From assembly GCA_905183005.1 (NCBI GenBank), contig CAJJDO010000042.1, forward strand, positions 11,001 through 75,000: a DNA stretch of 64,000 nt, given 5' to 3'. The notes beneath the pieces were generated by a model, which was not told the DNA's origin, ran no database searches, and saw only the letters and a program-made list of their open reading frames with translations. Position numbers and translations under genes: made by a program. Origin of the DNA: Paramecium pentaurelia. Lineage: Eukaryota; Ciliophora; Oligohymenophorea; Peniculida; Parameciidae. Position 1 is the first letter of the stretch; every line of letters starts with the position of its first letter. Below are positions 62,278 through 64,000 of the stretch, piece after piece.

Positions 62278-63405
62278 ATGGGTAATGGTTAGTGTTAGTA
62301 AACAAATCTAAAGAGTGAAGTTAATATGATTATCACTGAAGAAAATGTTCATTCGGATGAATCTGAACATAATCTTACATCAAAGATAACAGATAGAGTT
62401 TATAAAGTTAATTTTGTTAGAAATGAACTAATGCAAAGATTATAATCAATAAATCAAGAAACGTAAAAATTTCAAAATATTACAAAGAATAGTCTATTAT
62501 ATGTAACAGAACTAATTTTATAATTGAATAAATATACTGTTGGATAATTAAAAACTATGATGATTGGAGCACATAAAACATATTAAATTTTAATATAAGC
62601 TATAATTAAAATGAAACCTGAAAATACAGAAATAATTCCTGTTTTGAGTGAAGAATATAATAATTTTAAACTTTTCTATGAATTATAAACATAACCAGCC
62701 TAATAATTGTATTATAGACCTGTTTATAATGAAAATTATGAAATAGTTAGAGAAATTAGAGTCAAAAGAATAAGAAATTATGTAATCAAAGAAGATAATG
62801 TAACAGATCTATAAAAAACATAATAAAGATTATAATATTGGATATAATTAAGTTAAAAAAAACATCCTAATTTATTAAATCTAAGAGCAGCAGTAATACA
62901 AAAAGATGTATGCAAATATGTTACTGATTATATTGATGGGATAACATTAGAAAAATTACAAAATAAAAATATTTAAAATAAAGACAAAATAAAAATAATG
63001 CAATAAATGGTTGATTCTTTAAGGATGTTGCATTCCTAATAATTGGTTCATGGGGATATTAAACCTTCAAATTTTATGATTACTCCACAATATCAAGTAG
63101 TTTTATTGGATCTCGATTAATTAGGAGCAGAGAGACAATCTGCTGATATGACATATTTGTATTCATTTAAGGATGATCAATGCCCAACATTTTAAGGAGA
63201 TGTATGGTCTCTTGGGTTATGTATCTATTCATTATTTTTTGGTCAAAGAATAGAAAAAAATTGGACTATTGATGATTATAAGGGAAGAGATTTTCCTGCT
63301 TTTAATATTAGATCTTATGGTCCTATTTAATAAATTCTAGATGCTTGTCTCATTGATAGTCCAAAAGACATCTGGTACATAAGTACTTTAAGTAAGCAAT
63401 TATGA
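62278..63405 (+). CDS. Protein kinase-like protein with altered DFG
   Basis: Uninterrupted frame of 375 residues. Residues 1-120 form a helical N-terminal region that begins MGNGQCQQTN (Gly2 and Cys6, suitable for myristoylation and palmitoylation). The kinase part, ~125-375, has a weak N lobe (KRIRNYVIKED), then the catalytic loop VHGDIKPSNFM with Asp, Lys and Asn in place at ~255-265. The next motif reads LLDLDQLGAE in place of DFG, keeping its first Asp, and QGDVWSLGLCIYSLFFG is the helix F region. The catalytic Asp, Lys, Asn and metal-binding Asp are all present, so activity is possible. There is no glycine-rich loop that I can recognise. It lies 48 bases after the DM10 gene. Confidence 0.78.
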
Positions 63406-63487
63406 AATATAAATAATTATCATAAAAAAAAAGTTAAACTACTAAATTAATATTTATATTTTTAAATAATATGTAATGAATATAGAA

Positions 63488-64000
63488 TCAATCATCTTCA
63501 GGTTGAACATCAAATATACTTTTTTAAGGATTTCCAAATTATTATTTATATTCTTCAGATGCACATGTTTATGCTAAAAGGATAAGTAATCTCTCTAATT
63601 TAATATGTAATGGTTATTATTAACGTTATTCCCAACTCATATCTGGAGCAGCAGGTAATGAAACCTTTTCAGCAATTCTAGCTATAGCTTCCATAAATTC
63701 TACAAAAGTCATTTAAAAGATTCTATCACTTTCTAATTCATCTATTTATAACATCATTGATAAATTAAATGCCTATTTATATAAATTAATTTAAATACCA
63801 AATCTGCATCTCTATCAACAAATTTTTCATCGAATAGTCCTGCTTGTCCACAAATTTCATGTAATTCATCGAGACACATAAATTTCTTTTATCCTGGTTT
63901 TACTTTTTTTATGCTGTATCTATTATAAACATAATTTAACAAAGTTTTGTAATATTTTAAACAATCATCACATTATTCATTAAAGTATCTTTCATCTCTC
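63488..64000 (-). CDS. EF-hand-like conserved protein (partial, 5' end missing)
   Basis: C-terminal part of a gene running off the window. One intron at 63773-63798 joins the frame. The readable ~160 residues include LDELHEICGQAGLFDEKFVD, then AFNLSMMLQIDELESDRI, and MTFVEFMEAIARIAEKVSLP, which looks like an EF-hand-type helix-loop-helix pair with a conserved (M)TFVEFxEAxARxA element. That element recurs in protist flagellar and LRR/EF-hand proteins, but I cannot name the family. No full calcium loop is seen. Stop at 63488. Confidence 0.6.

Noticed and set aside
1..64000. CRISPR arrays, tRNA or rRNA genes, bacterial operons or insertion sequences.
   Set aside because: None seen; the code, introns and telomere show a eukaryotic nuclear chromosome, and no cloverleaf or rRNA-like segment was recognised, though small ncRNAs could be missed by eye.

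Overview
This is one end of a macronuclear chromosome from a ciliate, very probably Paramecium. The window opens on C-rich telomere repeats, almost all CCCAAA. Long reading frames close only at TGA, while TAA and TAG fall where conserved families have glutamine or any polar residue. Nearly every gene is broken by tiny introns of 21-35 bases (most 22-29) that begin GT, usually GTA, and end AG, usually TAG. I read the genes with this code and spliced them by eye. For every gene reported as intact, the spliced length is a multiple of three, which supports the models. No expression data were available, so the splice sites are inferred.

Layout. 1-72 is telomere. 73 to about 8 kb is a gene-poor subtelomere with a decayed cysteine-rich gene on the minus strand and a small Nudix hydrolase. 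8.8-12.9 kb holds an intact intronless 1334-residue cysteine-rich membrane protein, followed by a decayed surface-antigen-like gene. Two ~1.06-1.08 kb exact or near-exact duplications (5357-7513 and 14950-17066) each straddle a single N. They look like unmerged contig overlaps rather than biology. From 17 kb onward the sequence is dense with genes: H-type lectin, two related WD40 proteins, tetraspanin, a 20-intron B-box/MORN-repeat protein, a DHHC palmitoyltransferase, a CHAT-domain protein, an RNA-dependent RNA polymerase, an LRR protein, a Lon homologue, an RBR ubiquitin ligase, ADF/cofilin, two kinase-like proteins, an SCP2 protein, an AAGAB-like protein, TIM44, an R2R3-type MYB protein, two CBM20 proteins, an FtsX-type permease, a CCDC130/YJU2-family splicing factor, a DOMON protein, a RING protein, SmE and a DM10-repeat (EFHC/Rib72) ribbon protein. 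An EF-hand-like gene runs off the right end.

How they relate. Most are ordinary housekeeping, ciliary, membrane-traffic and surface genes with no pathway linking them, and spacing is short (often under 200 bases). Three minus-strand neighbours are worth attention: LRR protein, RdRP (DLDGD catalytic motif) and a CHAT protease-like protein with a Cys/His-rich middle and a STAND-like tail. They sit head to tail within 7.5 kb, with a 4-base stop/start overlap between the first two. Three enzyme homologues carry altered catalytic motifs: the Lon protein has lost its Ser-Lys dyad, one kinase-like protein has no DFG, and another has DLD in its place.
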